The position numbers were made by a program, and so were the translations under genes. A stretch of 64,000 nt of DNA, taken from Multivorans sp965232105 (GTDB lineage Bacteria > Acidobacteriota > Thermoanaerobaculia > Multivoradales > Multivoraceae). A model generated the notes under the pieces. The model had not been told where the DNA came from. It was given only the letters and a program-made list of their open reading frames with translations, and ran no database searches. Shown here piece by piece: positions 27,175-36,867 of this stretch (the first letter of the stretch is position 1; every line of letters starts with the position of its first letter). The stretch spans positions 2,046,001-2,110,000 of the forward strand of contig OZ246956.1 in the NCBI GenBank assembly GCA_965232105.1. Direction: 5' to 3'.

Positions 27175-27816
27175 TTTTCTCGATCCCGCCGAGACCCGGC
27201 TCACGCAGGATTCCTCGCCCTCCTTCGTGGACAGCCGGCTCTACATAGAGAGCCAGCTACGCGCGACCGTGCCCAACGACGACCGCATCCATGTCAGCCA
27301 TCAGGCAGCCATGGACCTTGTTCAGTATCAGCTCGACCCAGCTCGTCAGGCCCTCGCCCGCCCCACGGCAGCGCATCCTGATCGCCGCCTCGGTTGGCCT
27401 CGGCAAGACGCTGGAGGCGGGCGTCCTGGTCAGCGAGCTGATCGCGCGGGGGCGCGCGGCCGGCGCATCCTGGTGCTGGTCGTCAAGAGCATGCTGACTC
27501 ACTTCCAGAAGGAGTTCTGGAACCGCTTCACGATTCCGATGCGCTGGTCACGGTCTGAATGCAGGCTGCCGGGCTGGAGAAGAGCGCCTTCTCCAACGTC
27601 ACGACGAAGAGAGCCCGGCGAGTCGACCCCGCCCGGTTGCCCACCCGCACCGCCAGCAGGGCACCGCAGGCCGCCTCTTCTGCGGCGGACGCACTGGCTT
27701 CACCGCCGTCTGCAGCGGGACCTCAAGCCGAAACTGCGCGACAACCAGATCAAGATCCTTCACGGCGGTATGAGCGACGTGGACTAGCAGGAAGTCGTGG
27801 AGGACTCTCAAGTGTC
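27175..27816 (+). pseudogene. Remnant of SNF2-type helicase (DISARM DrmD-like sequence)
   Basis: Three reading frames together spell a SNF2 helicase: FLDPAETRLTQDSS...SRLYIESQLRATV...HQAAMDLVQYQLDPA, then RQRILIAASVGLGKTLEAGVLVSELIARGR (Walker A), then RRILVLVVKSMLTHFQKEFWNRFTIP. A block from the second RecA domain follows, KLRDNQIKILHGGMSDVD, then an in-frame TAG and QEVVED. At least two frameshifts, one nonsense codon and a large internal deletion make it nonfunctional. The Walker A/SELIARGR wording resembles DrmD-like and related phage-defence SNF2 proteins; the exact subfamily is uncertain. Confidence 0.7.
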
Positions 27817-27837
27817 GGCCCTTTGGCTCTGCCTGTC

Positions 27838-29763
27838 CTAGCCTCTTCGTGAACCAGTGTAGGCCATGAGAGCCGCGTCGGCCCTTCCGCAGGTCTTCCA
27901 TAGCGCGGGCACCATTTCGCAGAAGCGTCGTACATAGCCGTGGAGAGTCTCGCCTTCGCCCTCGGCCAGATCGCCGAATGCCAGCTGTGTCAGGCAATCC
28001 CCGACGAAAACCGTCCAGTCACTCAGTTCCGCCCGGCTCGCAGCAGCAACCATCAGGATTTGCACTGCTTCAGGGAGCGTGATTGGAAACTCAGTGTCCC
28101 AGCGGTACCTTCTCAGTACGATGAGGAGCGCGTCCGCAAGCTGCTCGCTCCGTGCGATCGCGGCAACGGACGCCAAGCTCGCCAGTGTATCTAGCAGTTC
28201 GGAGCCACTCGTGACGTGAGTCAGGCGGTAATCTGAGCGTGTGAGTGCGTCCGCCGCAATGTCTGCTTGCGCCGTACAGATACGGAAGCTAGTCGTTGAG
28301 GTCCTGAGCGCCGAAAAATCAGCGGGCGTCGCCGCCTTCTCTGTGGCGAGTTGTACTTGGATTGCCCGAGCGAACTCCTCTGGCAGCGCGCGGTCTTCTT
28401 CGGACACCTTCAGCGGTCCTGGAGCGTAGAGGACGAATTCGTCACCGGCTTGACGGATTTGCTCAGGGCCCATTACATGTCTGAGTTCTCGGATCAAGCC
28501 CGCCTCCGTTTCGCTCTGGTACCGGTCGGCGGCTCGCACTATGCGCCACAGAAAGTGGGCTCGCAGTCGCTCGGCAAGCGCGAGGGTAGGATGTCGCCGT
28601 GGCTCCAGCCGAAGGTCCACGAGCGCCCGCAGGAAGTACTCTCCTACGACCGATTCAAAGGCGGAGTCCTTCAGCGCGATGCCGGCGGCTACCATCTGCC
28701 GTTGGATCACGGCGGCTTGCGCCAACGCGGCCAAACGTCGGTAGAAAGGAGGGTCCCCAGCGAGTTGAGACCGTGCCGACAGTTCGCTTGAAACAAGCAC
28801 GTACAGGAGCGAGTAGGCGCGAAAACCAGAGCTCTCCGCGGTCGTGTCGTCCGTGCGCATCAGATCCACCAACTTGTTGAGCGCTGGATTCAACTCGGGA
28901 CGGTCAACTGAGAGGCGACAGCCAACCTCGATGGCGCCGAGCTGCGACAGTCGGTCCCCATTGCGAAGGATGAACTCGAACGCTTGCACGAGCTCGTCAC
29001 GGCCCATGCCGTCGACCCGAATCTGCGCACTAAGGTCAGGATGAGAGGCCATGTAGAGACTCTGCAAGAAGCCCTCATATGGTCGCCAAGCAGCCAGTTC
29101 CGCAAGCCGCGCCCGGGCGCCGACTGCAGCGTGACATTGGACCGAAGCGCTTTCGCCCCGTGAGCCGACGAGTCTCTCAAAGTACGTCCGAGATGGAGGC
29201 GCTGCCAATCGCGAGTCCAATCCAGGGCCCCGAACACTGTTGGCAAGAAACTGTTCTTGGACGTGCGCGGTGTTGTGAAGGTCCCTGAGAAAGTCGTGCA
29301 CCTCTTCGCCTCGGAGACTCCGTTCTTCAAGGAGGCGGCGCCAAGACGAGCAGGCCGCTGGTGGTAGGCCAGCGTCGGTTGCTAGCGCTTGAAGGCAGCG
29401 AAGTCTTGTGTTTCGGTCGGGCGACAGCGTCAACCATCCGTGCATGGCGACGCGGCAGTCGCCTTGGGCGAACACGAGCGTCGGTTGGTCGCTGTCGGTC
29501 TCGGCTTCGATTGACCAGTCGTTGCCGTCGGTGTCCCGAAGGGTCGTTCTTGGGGTACCGCCGAGGGCCGCACTGACGCCAGCCACGATGGCCGAAACCG
29601 GTGCCCTGAAGTCGGAATCGCCGACGTTGAGAATGGTGTCGATCTGGATCCCGTAGTTGTCGCGCAGCCGAACGTCGCGCGCCAGAGTCTCTCGTAGAGT
29701 GGGCGGTATGGACTCCAGTGCCAGTAAGGCCATCGTGGTGCGGGTCTCCTCCGCGCTACTCAT
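27838..29763 (-). CDS. Unrecognised 641-residue protein, partner of the HNH-PIN gene
   Basis: No family is recognised. The sequence is predicted mostly helical (many Leu/Ala/Arg/Glu heptad-like stretches), soluble, and without signal peptide or membrane span. An N-terminal beta-rich part around residues 50-120 (APVSAIVAGVSAAL, DWSIEAETDSDQPTLVFAQGDCRVAMHGWLTL) is followed by a long helical array. No Walker, nuclease or protease motif is seen. The ATG at 29763 overlaps the stop of the upstream HNH-PIN gene within ATGAGTAG, so the two are translationally coupled. Compared with its metabolic neighbours, third positions are less G/C-rich, consistent with acquisition by transfer. It may be a sensor, scaffold or immunity partner; that is inference. 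Confidence 0.75.
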   Translation of the reverse strand: MSSAEETRTTMALLALESIPPTLRETLARDVRLRDNYGIQIDTILNVGDSDFRAPVSAIVAGVSAALGGTPRTTLRDTDGNDWSIEAETDSDQPTLVFAQGDCRVAMHGWLTLSPDRNTRLRCLQALATDAGLPPAACSSWRRLLEERSLRGEEVHDFLRDLHNTAHVQEQFLANSVRGPGLDSRLAAPPSRTYFERLVGSRGESASVQCHAAVGARARLAELAAWRPYEGFLQSLYMASHPDLSAQIRVDGMGRDELVQAFEFILRNGDRLSQLGAIEVGCRLSVDRPELNPALNKLVDLMRTDDTTAESSGFRAYSLLYVLVSSELSARSQLAGDPPFYRRLAALAQAAVIQRQMVAAGIALKDSAFESVVGEYFLRALVDLRLEPRRHPTLALAERLRAHFLWRIVRAADRYQSETEAGLIRELRHVMGPEQIRQAGDEFVLYAPGPLKVSEEDRALPEEFARAIQVQLATEKAATPADFSALRTSTTSFRICTAQADIAADALTRSDYRLTHVTSGSELLDTLASLASVAAIARSEQLADALLIVLRRYRWDTEFPITLPEAVQILMVAAASRAELSDWTVFVGDCLTQLAFGDLAEGEGETLHGYVRRFCEMVPALWKTCGRADAALMAYTGSRRG

Positions 29764-32700
29764 CGTCGGCTTCCATGTTCTCGGTGGCATTGTCCGCCAC
29801 GTGCGAGACCGTGAGCAAGAACCTCTCCGCGAGCGCGGAGTACAAGGCGGGCTCGGTGTCCCGAATGGGCTTCAGGAGCCGGGTCTCGACCCAGTCCCAG
29901 TAGTGTTCCCTCACGGTCGCGGAGACATCCGAATCCGGCAACAGGAGCCGGAGCAGTTGCTCGGCCCGGTCGCTTTCCATGGTCCGAACTTCTCCTTCCG
30001 AGGGGAGCCGGTGGGTCCAACCGCGGAGGTCGATCTGGCTCAGTATCCAGTCCGATCTCGTTCGTGCTTCGGAGACATCAGGATCACCCAGCCATAAGCC
30101 CTTCAAAGCGGCGACGAACGCGCCGGCCGTGGCGGAAAGCCACTGTGACTCGTCGGGGAGTTGCAGGTGATGGCCCATCCGCGCGACAAGTACGCTTTCG
30201 CGCACCGCCTTGAGTTCCGACGTCTCGTCAACGCGATCGCGATTGGCTCCGGATCTTAGTAGGTGCAGGCCTAGTTCCTCCACCTCGACGGGTACGAAGA
30301 GATAGCCGAATCGGCGAAGCCGCGTTCTGTAGGTTAGTCTGTCAGCAGCTGAGATCGTCCCGGCCGAGGCGAGCATGTCAAGGATGTCGAGCGTCGAGAT
30401 GGTTGGAACGGATCGTCCGGGGCCGTCAGCGTATTGGTAGCCGTTGAGAAACCGATCATCTGAGACGATTACATCGCAGCGATCCGTAAGGGCGAATAGC
30501 TCCATCGTTGGGTCGGCTGTGGATGCGCCGTCTGACTGTGCTTGCGGTACGACAGTTCCAAAATGAACGCGTCCGGCGACGATTCGTGCGCGGACCGCTT
30601 TGCGAATACGCTCAAGGATCTCATGTACCTGTTCGGAAAGGTCTTCGTAGGCGAGCAGATCCACCGCCTCTGATGCTGTGTCGGGCGTGACGAAGACGGT
30701 AAAGCCGGCGTCATCCAGGAGCTCAAGAAGGTCTAGGTGGAGGAAGTACGTTGTAGCGAGACCGTCGAGGTACAGTGTCGCTTCGCGCGATATGGTAGGT
30801 TGATTGGGCCAGCGCCGCTCGTTGCTGTTCAGATACCAGCCGGCCTTCCTATGCTGTTCGTCCGTCAAGCTGCCGTCGGCCCGGAGACGGTCGACGATTG
30901 CCCGGCAACTGCTCAGCACATGGCTATGGGCAGTGAGGTCGACTTCTTCTTCCATCAGGGAAGCGACGCGGTGCACGGGAAACGGCCGCACTACGATGCG
31001 CTGCTCGCTAGCGTTGTGAGTTGCTTCGGCTTCAGCGATCAGCATTGCGAGCTCATTGCCAATCTCTGTGGCAAGCTCGTTGTCAATTCTCGTCGTCGGA
31101 TCGAGTCTCGAGATTCGACCCTGAGACAAGAGCTTGCTGATCCGGCGAGCTTCCCGGACACGACTCGGTTGGTGAAAGGAGGCGTTCTGCTTTTCCTCGA
31201 AGAGCCAAGCCAGTGTCGAGTGCGGAAGATGGACGGCCTCGAAGGCGTCCAGTGTTTCGTCCAGGAGGTTCAGCAGTCCGAGCGTGAGGAGGGCGGCAGG
31301 ATCGAGACCCGCCTGGCCGCTCTGGTTGCAGGGGACTGCCGGCCGCTTGCCGCTGTATGCGGGGATGGGTTGCCGTCGTCGCGGATCGCTTTCCGAGCGG
31401 TTGAGAAGTGCGGGGAGAAGCATCAATCTGGAGAGGGACTTGTTCAGGGCGTCAGCCACGAGAAAGGCCGGCACTTCTCCGCGCTCAAGTTGTTCCAAGA
31501 GACCGGACCGCCGCTCATGCCACTTCGGCCGTTCACTGAGGAGGGTCGGAAGGTCAATCTTCTGGAAGGGCCCATCGGTTCCCGAGAGTGCGACCGACTG
31601 ATTGAACCAGGTCCCAACGAGGGGCTCGTCGTCCCAGCCCGCCTGCACCGCCAACAGGTAGATCCCGGCGAGAGCGCCGGCATTGCCCTTCGCCTTCTCG
31701 GCGGCAGCGGAGGCCAGTTCCTTCGCTCGTGGCAGGCCCAGCCCGCTGGCGAGACGGGCGGTGCCCGCAAGCTCCCGCCAGCCCCTGCTTTCCCGGGCTT
31801 GGTACTCCGACTCGATGAGTGTGGAGAGTGACTCCCAATCTCCGAGGGCGATTGCCAGTTGGACTTCGAGGTGCCGATGGTTGGGATGGTCCCGTGAACC
31901 GGTGAGGCCTCGAAGACGAGCTTGCGCCTCGATCAGGGAGCCTTGGTAGAAGAGCGACCAGCAGGAGCAGAGCATCAGGGTGTCTGACTGCTCGACGAGA
32001 TCTTGGTTGGCCTCCAGGAACTCTGCTAGTCGGTTGTACTCCAGAGCTTCTGCTAGCGCACCGGCTAGACCCTTGGCGTGTTTCAGCGACTGGGTGCGTC
32101 CAAAGAGCATCTCGGCGTAGTGGCAAAGTTCGGCCGTGGCGCCTACGGCGGAGAGTGCGACGACAACAGCCACAAGATCGGGCAAGGAGTTGGTCTCCTC
32201 GAAGCGTCGCTTCGCGGAGGCCGAGGTGTCCTCGCCTTCGGCTTCGGCAATGCTCGCACGAAGTCGGTCCGCTTCGGCGGAAGAGAGTCCGCTCTCGAGG
32301 AGTTGATCGAGACGGATCCGAGCCTGTTCCACACGCCCCGCTTGTGCGAGTGCATCGACCTCGAGAGTACCGAGGGCCGTCTGATCCACATGAGCGGCGA
32401 AGTCCTCTCGGTGTTGCGCGATGTAGTCTGCAACGGCACCGGGTGCGCCTCGCGTAGTGGCAACGGCCAATCGGGCAGCGGCAGTTGCCGGAGTGGTGCC
32501 CCCGTGTCTTACGGTCTCGCGCCGGATTGCTTGGTCGATCTCTTCCAAGTCAACCTCGACATCGCACTGCACAGCCAAGGGGACCAGTCGAAGATGCTGC
32601 GCGGGGTCCCGGACCTTCACTTCCAGATCCATGCGTGCCGCGTGTCGACACTCAGGATCCAGGAGTTCAAGCCACAGGGCGTATTCTTCGGAGACAAGAG

Positions 32701-33799
32701 CTGCGGCAGGGCAGTCGAGGTCGTGCGCTGAAACGGAAGCGGCCCGAAAGTGCCGGCGTGCTGTCCGGCGAGACCGAAGCGCATGGCTATCCGAGGCAAG
32801 TGGGAAGTCGGCCGCGAACGTGGGCACTTGAATCCGAACGGCATCGCGGAGCTCCAAGGGCACCGCCTGCAGCAGATGCGCGATCGCGGCGAGGTGGTCT
32901 AGCGCCGGTGGGTCGTCGTTAGTTTGGCCGGTTGCAGCGCCGGCGACTGCTTGAGCCCGATCCCAGTCCCCTGACTCAAGAAGCAACGCGAGAAGGCCGG
33001 TCTTGCCGTCCGTGTCGAAATCGGTGACCTCCAGCTCGGCGTCATTCGCCCACTGAACAGCCGCCTCCGCGGTGCCCTTGCGGGCGACGACTTCAAGGGC
33101 CGCAGACCGGGCCATCGGGGACTCGACACCGGCCAGAACAGTCAGCGCATCTTGAAGGTCCTTCTCCTGAGAGAGAATCAACGCGGTTGCGATTGTGACT
33201 TCCTCTGCGCTAACCAACTCCTCAGCTCGCTGAAGAAGTTCCTTGGCTCTAGGCACCTTGTCTGTCGGGGCCAAGAGCCTGGCGCACCAAGCCAACGCGC
33301 GGCCACGCACGGCGGGCGTGCCAGCCGAGTACTCGCCGATCGTCAACGCTGTGCCGAGTTGCAGACAGCGCTCAGTTGTCCCGAAGTCTTGAAGGAATCG
33401 ACCTCTTCTGATCTCGTCGAGATCGTTTCCGATGGCCTTGTCCACGACCGACGCAGAAGAGTGACCGTACTGGGGTGCTGAGTTTCTCTCCTCGTGGTCG
33501 TCCTTCCATTTTCTCAGCAAGTCAGCGCAATACAACCCGGGTCCACTGCGATCTACTATCCTGTGATGATGCCGGCATAGCAGGATCAAGTTGGAAATGT
33601 CGTTGAGTTCATCCTCGCTGAGATCTGGGTTCCACCGTGGATGAACGGGATTTCCACTCTTCTTCGGATGTATGTGGCATACCTCACCAACAGGGATGGT
33701 GCGCCGCTCTGTCACAGGTAGCGGGCATTCGGGATGGGCGCACTCGTTCCCGCTGAGGGCGAAGAGCACGTTACGGGTGGAAGGCGACGGATCCTTCAT
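29756..33799 (-). CDS. HNH - helical-repeat - PIN-like double-nuclease protein (1347 residues)
   Basis: Residues ~10-100 form an HNH-type zinc nuclease domain: RNVLFALSGNECAHPECPLPV, then VGEVCHIHPKKSG, then NLILLCRHHHRIVD. Residues ~120-950 are alpha-helical repeats of TPR-like character. Residues ~1005-1170 look like a PIN RNase domain: TLYLDGLATTYFLHL (first Asp ~1008), TPDTASEAVDLL and CDVIVSDDRFLNG (~1116). A helical tail follows. HNH domains of this type head several phage-defence proteins and PIN domains are common RNA-cutting toxins, but I know no named system with both on one chain. The ATG at 33799 starts a two-gene operon with the 641-residue gene. DNA and/or RNA cleavage is inferred from domains only. 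Confidence 0.8.
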   Translation of the reverse strand: MKDPSPSTRNVLFALSGNECAHPECPLPVTERRTIPVGEVCHIHPKKSGNPVHPRWNPDLSEDELNDISNLILLCRHHHRIVDRSGPGLYCADLLRKWKDDHEERNSAPQYGHSSASVVDKAIGNDLDEIRRGRFLQDFGTTERCLQLGTALTIGEYSAGTPAVRGRALAWCARLLAPTDKVPRAKELLQRAEELVSAEEVTIATALILSQEKDLQDALTVLAGVESPMARSAALEVVARKGTAEAAVQWANDAELEVTDFDTDGKTGLLALLLESGDWDRAQAVAGAATGQTNDDPPALDHLAAIAHLLQAVPLELRDAVRIQVPTFAADFPLASDSHALRSRRTARRHFRAASVSAHDLDCPAAALVSEEYALWLELLDPECRHAARMDLEVKVRDPAQHLRLVPLAVQCDVEVDLEEIDQAIRRETVRHGGTTPATAAARLAVATTRGAPGAVADYIAQHREDFAAHVDQTALGTLEVDALAQAGRVEQARIRLDQLLESGLSSAEADRLRASIAEAEGEDTSASAKRRFEETNSLPDLVAVVVALSAVGATAELCHYAEMLFGRTQSLKHAKGLAGALAEALEYNRLAEFLEANQDLVEQSDTLMLCSCWSLFYQGSLIEAQARLRGLTGSRDHPNHRHLEVQLAIALGDWESLSTLIESEYQARESRGWRELAGTARLASGLGLPRAKELASAAAEKAKGNAGALAGIYLLAVQAGWDDEPLVGTWFNQSVALSGTDGPFQKIDLPTLLSERPKWHERRSGLLEQLERGEVPAFLVADALNKSLSRLMLLPALLNRSESDPRRRQPIPAYSGKRPAVPCNQSGQAGLDPAALLTLGLLNLLDETLDAFEAVHLPHSTLAWLFEEKQNASFHQPSRVREARRISKLLSQGRISRLDPTTRIDNELATEIGNELAMLIAEAEATHNASEQRIVVRPFPVHRVASLMEEEVDLTAHSHVLSSCRAIVDRLRADGSLTDEQHRKAGWYLNSNERRWPNQPTISREATLYLDGLATTYFLHLDLLELLDDAGFTVFVTPDTASEAVDLLAYEDLSEQVHEILERIRKAVRARIVAGRVHFGTVVPQAQSDGASTADPTMELFALTDRCDVIVSDDRFLNGYQYADGPGRSVPTISTLDILDMLASAGTISAADRLTYRTRLRRFGYLFVPVEVEELGLHLLRSGANRDRVDETSELKAVRESVLVARMGHHLQLPDESQWLSATAGAFVAALKGLWLGDPDVSEARTRSDWILSQIDLRGWTHRLPSEGEVRTMESDRAEQLLRLLLPDSDVSATVREHYWDWVETRLLKPIRDTEPALYSALAERFLLTVSHVADNATENMEADDE

Positions 33800-33869
33800 T
33801 GTCGATGTTCTGCTTTGCGGACGACGCTGCAGTTGGAAGTCTTGGAGAGCCCTTTCCGATACGCCGGCT

Positions 33870-34478
33870 TCAAGTCGAACTGGTACCCAGGATGCCGCGC
33901 ATCGCGCTAGTGCTCAACGCGGCCGTCAAGAAAGACTGGGCTCGCTCCCGAAGGCTAGCCCGTCGGGCCGCAGGGATAGCGTGATGGTGGCGAGGAATCG
34001 TGGGGCTGGCGTTGAACGCGGGAACGAGAGGGGAATGGTCTGTTGCTTGTTCTTCGAGCCGAGGGCGCAGCGTACGGCCTGACCAGAGCCGTAGGTGATT
34101 CGGGTCGGTTCGCGGCGAAGCGAGCCCGTCCGGCTCAGGTGCCACGGGGAGGGACCAACCGAAGCTGCCGGTCTGGCGACTCGTTCGGGGTTCGAGATCG
34201 GCCGTGAGGTCTGGGCCGACATCCACGACACGCGTGACTCGAAGACCCTCCACCTTCTCGACGTCCCGGACTGCGGAGAGGAGCGCCTCACCGAGGCTGA
34301 CGGCTTCGCGGTCGAAGTCGATGTAGTGAGTTTCGTCGACACTTCCAATCGTGGCATCGTCGCAACCGGCTTCGAAGAGCGCGTCGACAACCGGTCTGGA
34401 CCGTAGATCGGCGCCTTCGACGATCAGAGTGAACTGTTGGTTCGGCATCGGCTTGTCCTCGTAGGTCTTGGGGTTCAC
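33870..34478 (-). CDS. Antitoxin-like regulator, second gene of a HicA-like pair (C-terminus doubtful)
   Basis: The N-terminal ~85 residues are intact and typical of a small family encoded next to HicA-like proteins: QQFTLIVEGADLRSRPVVDALFEAGCDDATIGSVDETHYIDFDREAVSLGEALLSAVRDVEKVEGLRVTRVVD. In relatives I remember, a helix-turn-helix reading ADIAxRTGRTRxS follows. Here the region reads TADLEPRTSRQTGSFGW, then an Arg/Pro-rich stretch, which looks like one or more small indels. The C-terminal half may therefore be frame-shifted and the DNA-binding domain damaged. The GTG at 34478 overlaps the upstream stop (GTGA); an ATG at 34448 has GAGG upstream. Confidence 0.6.
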   Translation of the reverse strand: MNPKTYEDKPMPNQQFTLIVEGADLRSRPVVDALFEAGCDDATIGSVDETHYIDFDREAVSLGEALLSAVRDVEKVEGLRVTRVVDVGPDLTADLEPRTSRQTGSFGWSLPVAPEPDGLASPRTDPNHLRLWSGRTLRPRLEEQATDHSPLVPAFNASPTIPRHHHAIPAARRASLRERAQSFLTAALSTSAMRGILGTSST

Positions 34479-34699
34479 TTGTGGGGGCAGCGCCTGACTT
34501 TCCGGCGAAGATCATTGGCGTGGTTGCCCGGGTTCTTGGGTGTAGACCAGATCCAGGACTGGCAGCCCGAACGGCTGGCTTCGCCGCACCTCATCACACC
34601 CCAGGAATGGCCGCGTGGGCTCAGGGTCACGATCCAGCCTGCCTCCTCCGCTTCAGTCAGGGCGGCCTCGACCTCCTTCTTCGGGTGTCGAGGCCGCAC
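34475..34699 (-). CDS. HicA-like small protein (putative toxin)
   Basis: This 74-residue protein follows the pattern RHPKKEVEAALTEAEEAGWIVTLSPRGHSWGVMRC...SGC...IWSTPKNPGNHANDLRRKVRRC. The GHxWG core and STPxNPxNHA-LRR ending match small HicA-related (dsRNA-binding-fold) proteins that pair with the family downstream. HicA toxins degrade mRNA; this subgroup keeps the His of the RGHSWG motif. The start codon is GTG. The stop overlaps the downstream start, as is usual for toxin-antitoxin pairs. The call rests on remembered family pattern, not on a search. Confidence 0.65.
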   Translation of the reverse strand: MRPRHPKKEVEAALTEAEEAGWIVTLSPRGHSWGVMRCGEASRSGCQSWIWSTPKNPGNHANDLRRKVRRCPHK

Positions 34700-34785
34700 G
34701 TCGCTGGCACGCTACAACAGTCCATGAGTCGACGGGTGCCTTCACGTGACTTCGGGCTGCTGGCGTAGAGTGAACCATCGAGTAG

Positions 34786-36225
34786 GTGCCATCTTGGCGG
34801 CCGCCTTGGAAAGCGCCCTTGATCCCGTCCGCCGTCGCCTCCGAAGTCGCTGACGCCCTCCGGTCCTTCCTCTCGACGGGGTTCGGCCCCTCCAACCCGG
34901 AACTGGCCGGCGTCATCGACGAGTTCCTGGCCGAGCCCGAGGACCTCGTCAAGGGTCCGTATCTCTCCATCGCGCTGCCGTACCGGGCTGCTCCGGAAGG
35001 AGGCGAGCCGTTTCCAGAAGTGCCGCTCGGCTACACGCCGTACCGCCATCGGCGGACCGCCTTTCTCGCGGCTTGCCGCTGGCGCGGGGCGTTCGACGGT
35101 CATCGCCACGGGCACGGGCTCCGGCAAGACGGAGGGCTTCTTGCTGCCGATTCTCGACTACTGCCGCGAGCAGGCGCGCACGCCGGGCGGCCGGTAGGGG
35201 ATCAAGGCGATCCTGATCTACCCGATGAACGCCCTGGCGACGGACCAGGCGCGCGGCATCGCGAAGGCGATTCACGGGACGCCGGCGCTGCGCGCCCGCG
35301 TCACGGCGAGGCTGTTCATCGGTCAGGCCGCGCGCGCTCCGCAGGTGGGCATGGGGCCGGAGCACATCGTCGCCGACCCTGGGCGACGAAGGCGCCGAGC
35401 CGGAGTTGCGTGAGTACGTGTCCCCCATCTTCGATCAGCCGTTCGAGCCTGGTTCCATCGTTGGTGAAACTCGGCGGAGCATCGACGAGTTCCTCGGCGG
35501 CTCGTTGGTCGGCGGGCACCTCATGCCGCGCGCCGACCTTGCGGACGTTCTTGAGCGCCGGCGGGCGTCGGTGGAGGACTACGTCTGCGCGCTGCACGAG
35601 TTGTTCTTCGGCGTACCCATCGAGGGCGACTTCGAGTCAGACGGCTGGCGCGTCACGCTGGCCGACCGCCTGTGCGAGCACGCCACGTTCGTCAATCTGC
35701 TCATGGTGCTCGACGGGCTTGCCATGCCGGTGACGGAGGTCGCGGATCGCCTCCGTCGAAGCCTTCCGGTTGCCACCGGGCGCGAGGCGCTCGCGGTACT
35801 CGACGGGCTGTGCGCGCTGATCTCCGTGGCGCGGCGACGGGAAGAAGGCGAGGAGTCGGGCCGGCTCTTGCCCTTTCTGCAGGTCGGCCTGCATCTCTGG
35901 GTGCGCGAACTCCGCCGCTCATCGCGTTCTCCGACAACGTGCAGGACGCCGCCCACCGCGCGGGCTTCATCGCTGCCCGAACCTGGCCGAACAACGTGCG
36001 GGCCGCCATCGCCCAGGTCGTTTAGGAACATGGCGAGATCAGGCTGTCGGAGTTGATCGGCTGCGGGACCGACCACGGTCGGGTGGTCGCCCGCTGGCGT
36101 GGCGAAGACACGGTCACGGCAGGTTTCGACGCGGAGTGTTTCGTTAGTGAACTCATCGCCCCGGACCGCCTGTGGCTGCGGGACTTCGCCGCCCTGAAGC
36201 GCCAGGGCCGGTTGTTGAGGGGTTC
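34786..36225 (+). pseudogene. Remnants of a giant DEAD-box/DUF1998-type defence helicase
   Basis: Pieces in changing frames follow the order of one large helicase. They are SNPELAGVIDEFLAEPEDLVKGPYLSIALPYR...FPEVPLGYTPYRHRRTAF; then VIATGTGSGKTEGFLLPILDYC (Walker A), an in-frame TAG, then KAILIYPMNALATDQARGIAKAI; after a gap GRLLPFLQVGLHLWVRELRR; then IAFSDNVQDAAHRAGFIAARTW; then FVSELIAPDRLWLRDFAAL. Frame changes, a stop and internal deletions (DEAD-box and middle regions missing) show decay. The blocks resemble the ~2000-residue helicases of Druantia (DruE) and similar systems; which one cannot be settled here. Confidence 0.65.
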
Positions 36226-36227
36226 CA

Positions 36228-36575
36228 GAGCGCAACGCCCTGGCAGTGAGCTTCGGTGAGTACGAGTCGCCCGTCTTCGTGCTCGAGGCCGACGACCTCG
36301 ACGACCGCGAGAGGGAAGGCGTCCGTCTGGCCTCCATGCACCGTGTAAAGGGGTTGGAGTCCGACCGGGTGGCCATCGCAAGCGTGAACAAGGGACTCGT
36401 CCCACTGCGCGCTGCCGTCTTCGCTCGCGGCGACGAAGCAGGTCGCGCGGCGGCCGAGACGGAGGAACGAGCCCTTGTCTACGTGGCAGCGACGCGTGCA
36501 AAGAAAGAACTGCTGGTGCTTGGCTTCGGCGAGCCGAGTCCGTTCGTGACGGGTCCGGGAATGGTCCGGCGCTAG
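36228..36575 (+). pseudogene. C-terminal fragment of a UvrD/Rep-type helicase
   Basis: About 115 codons encode only the end of a superfamily 1A helicase: VFVLEADDLDDREREGVRLASMHRVKGLESDRVAIASVNKGLVP (motif V, HRVKGLE), then ERALVYVAATRAKKELLVLGFGEPSPF (motif VI, VAATRAKKEL). The N-terminal motor domain is absent, and the fragment abuts the giant-helicase remnant at ~36226. It is therefore a deletion scar joining two former defence genes. UvrD-like helicases accompany several defence systems. Confidence 0.75.
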
Positions 36576-36609
36576 CGGAGCGAACCGGGATCCTCGATCT
36601 TCATGACGA

Positions 36610-36867
36610 TCACTTCGGTAGTCCGCGCTTGTCGTACAGCCAGTCACCATGCTCAACGGCTGAGGGACCGGGTTGGAGCAGGCCGGCGCAGCGTTGTCCG
36701 ATCTCGTGAAGTTCCTGGGCCAAGGCCTCAATCTGGTTCTGTCTCCGCCCTGGATTCGGCCTCTCGGGTAACACGGCGGCCTTCGTAGCGGTCTTGGGCC
36801 TGCCGGTTTGGCGAGGACGTTCGTTCGGGCGGTGACAAGCGTCATCGTTCTTGATGTTGAGACTCAT
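36610..36867 (-). pseudogene. Decayed VapB-type antitoxin
   Basis: The ends are clear: MSLNIKNDDACHRPNE at the start and IGQRCAGLLQPGPSAVEHGDWLYDKRGLPK at the end are standard for the VapB/PSK-like antitoxin family, whose N-terminus forms the DNA-binding part and whose tail neutralises VapC. The middle (PRQTGRPKTATKAAVLPERP) reads like the normal segment in a wrong frame, so two compensating indels are likely. No VapC follows. The ATG overlaps the stop of the HEPN gene (ATGA). Confidence 0.6.
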
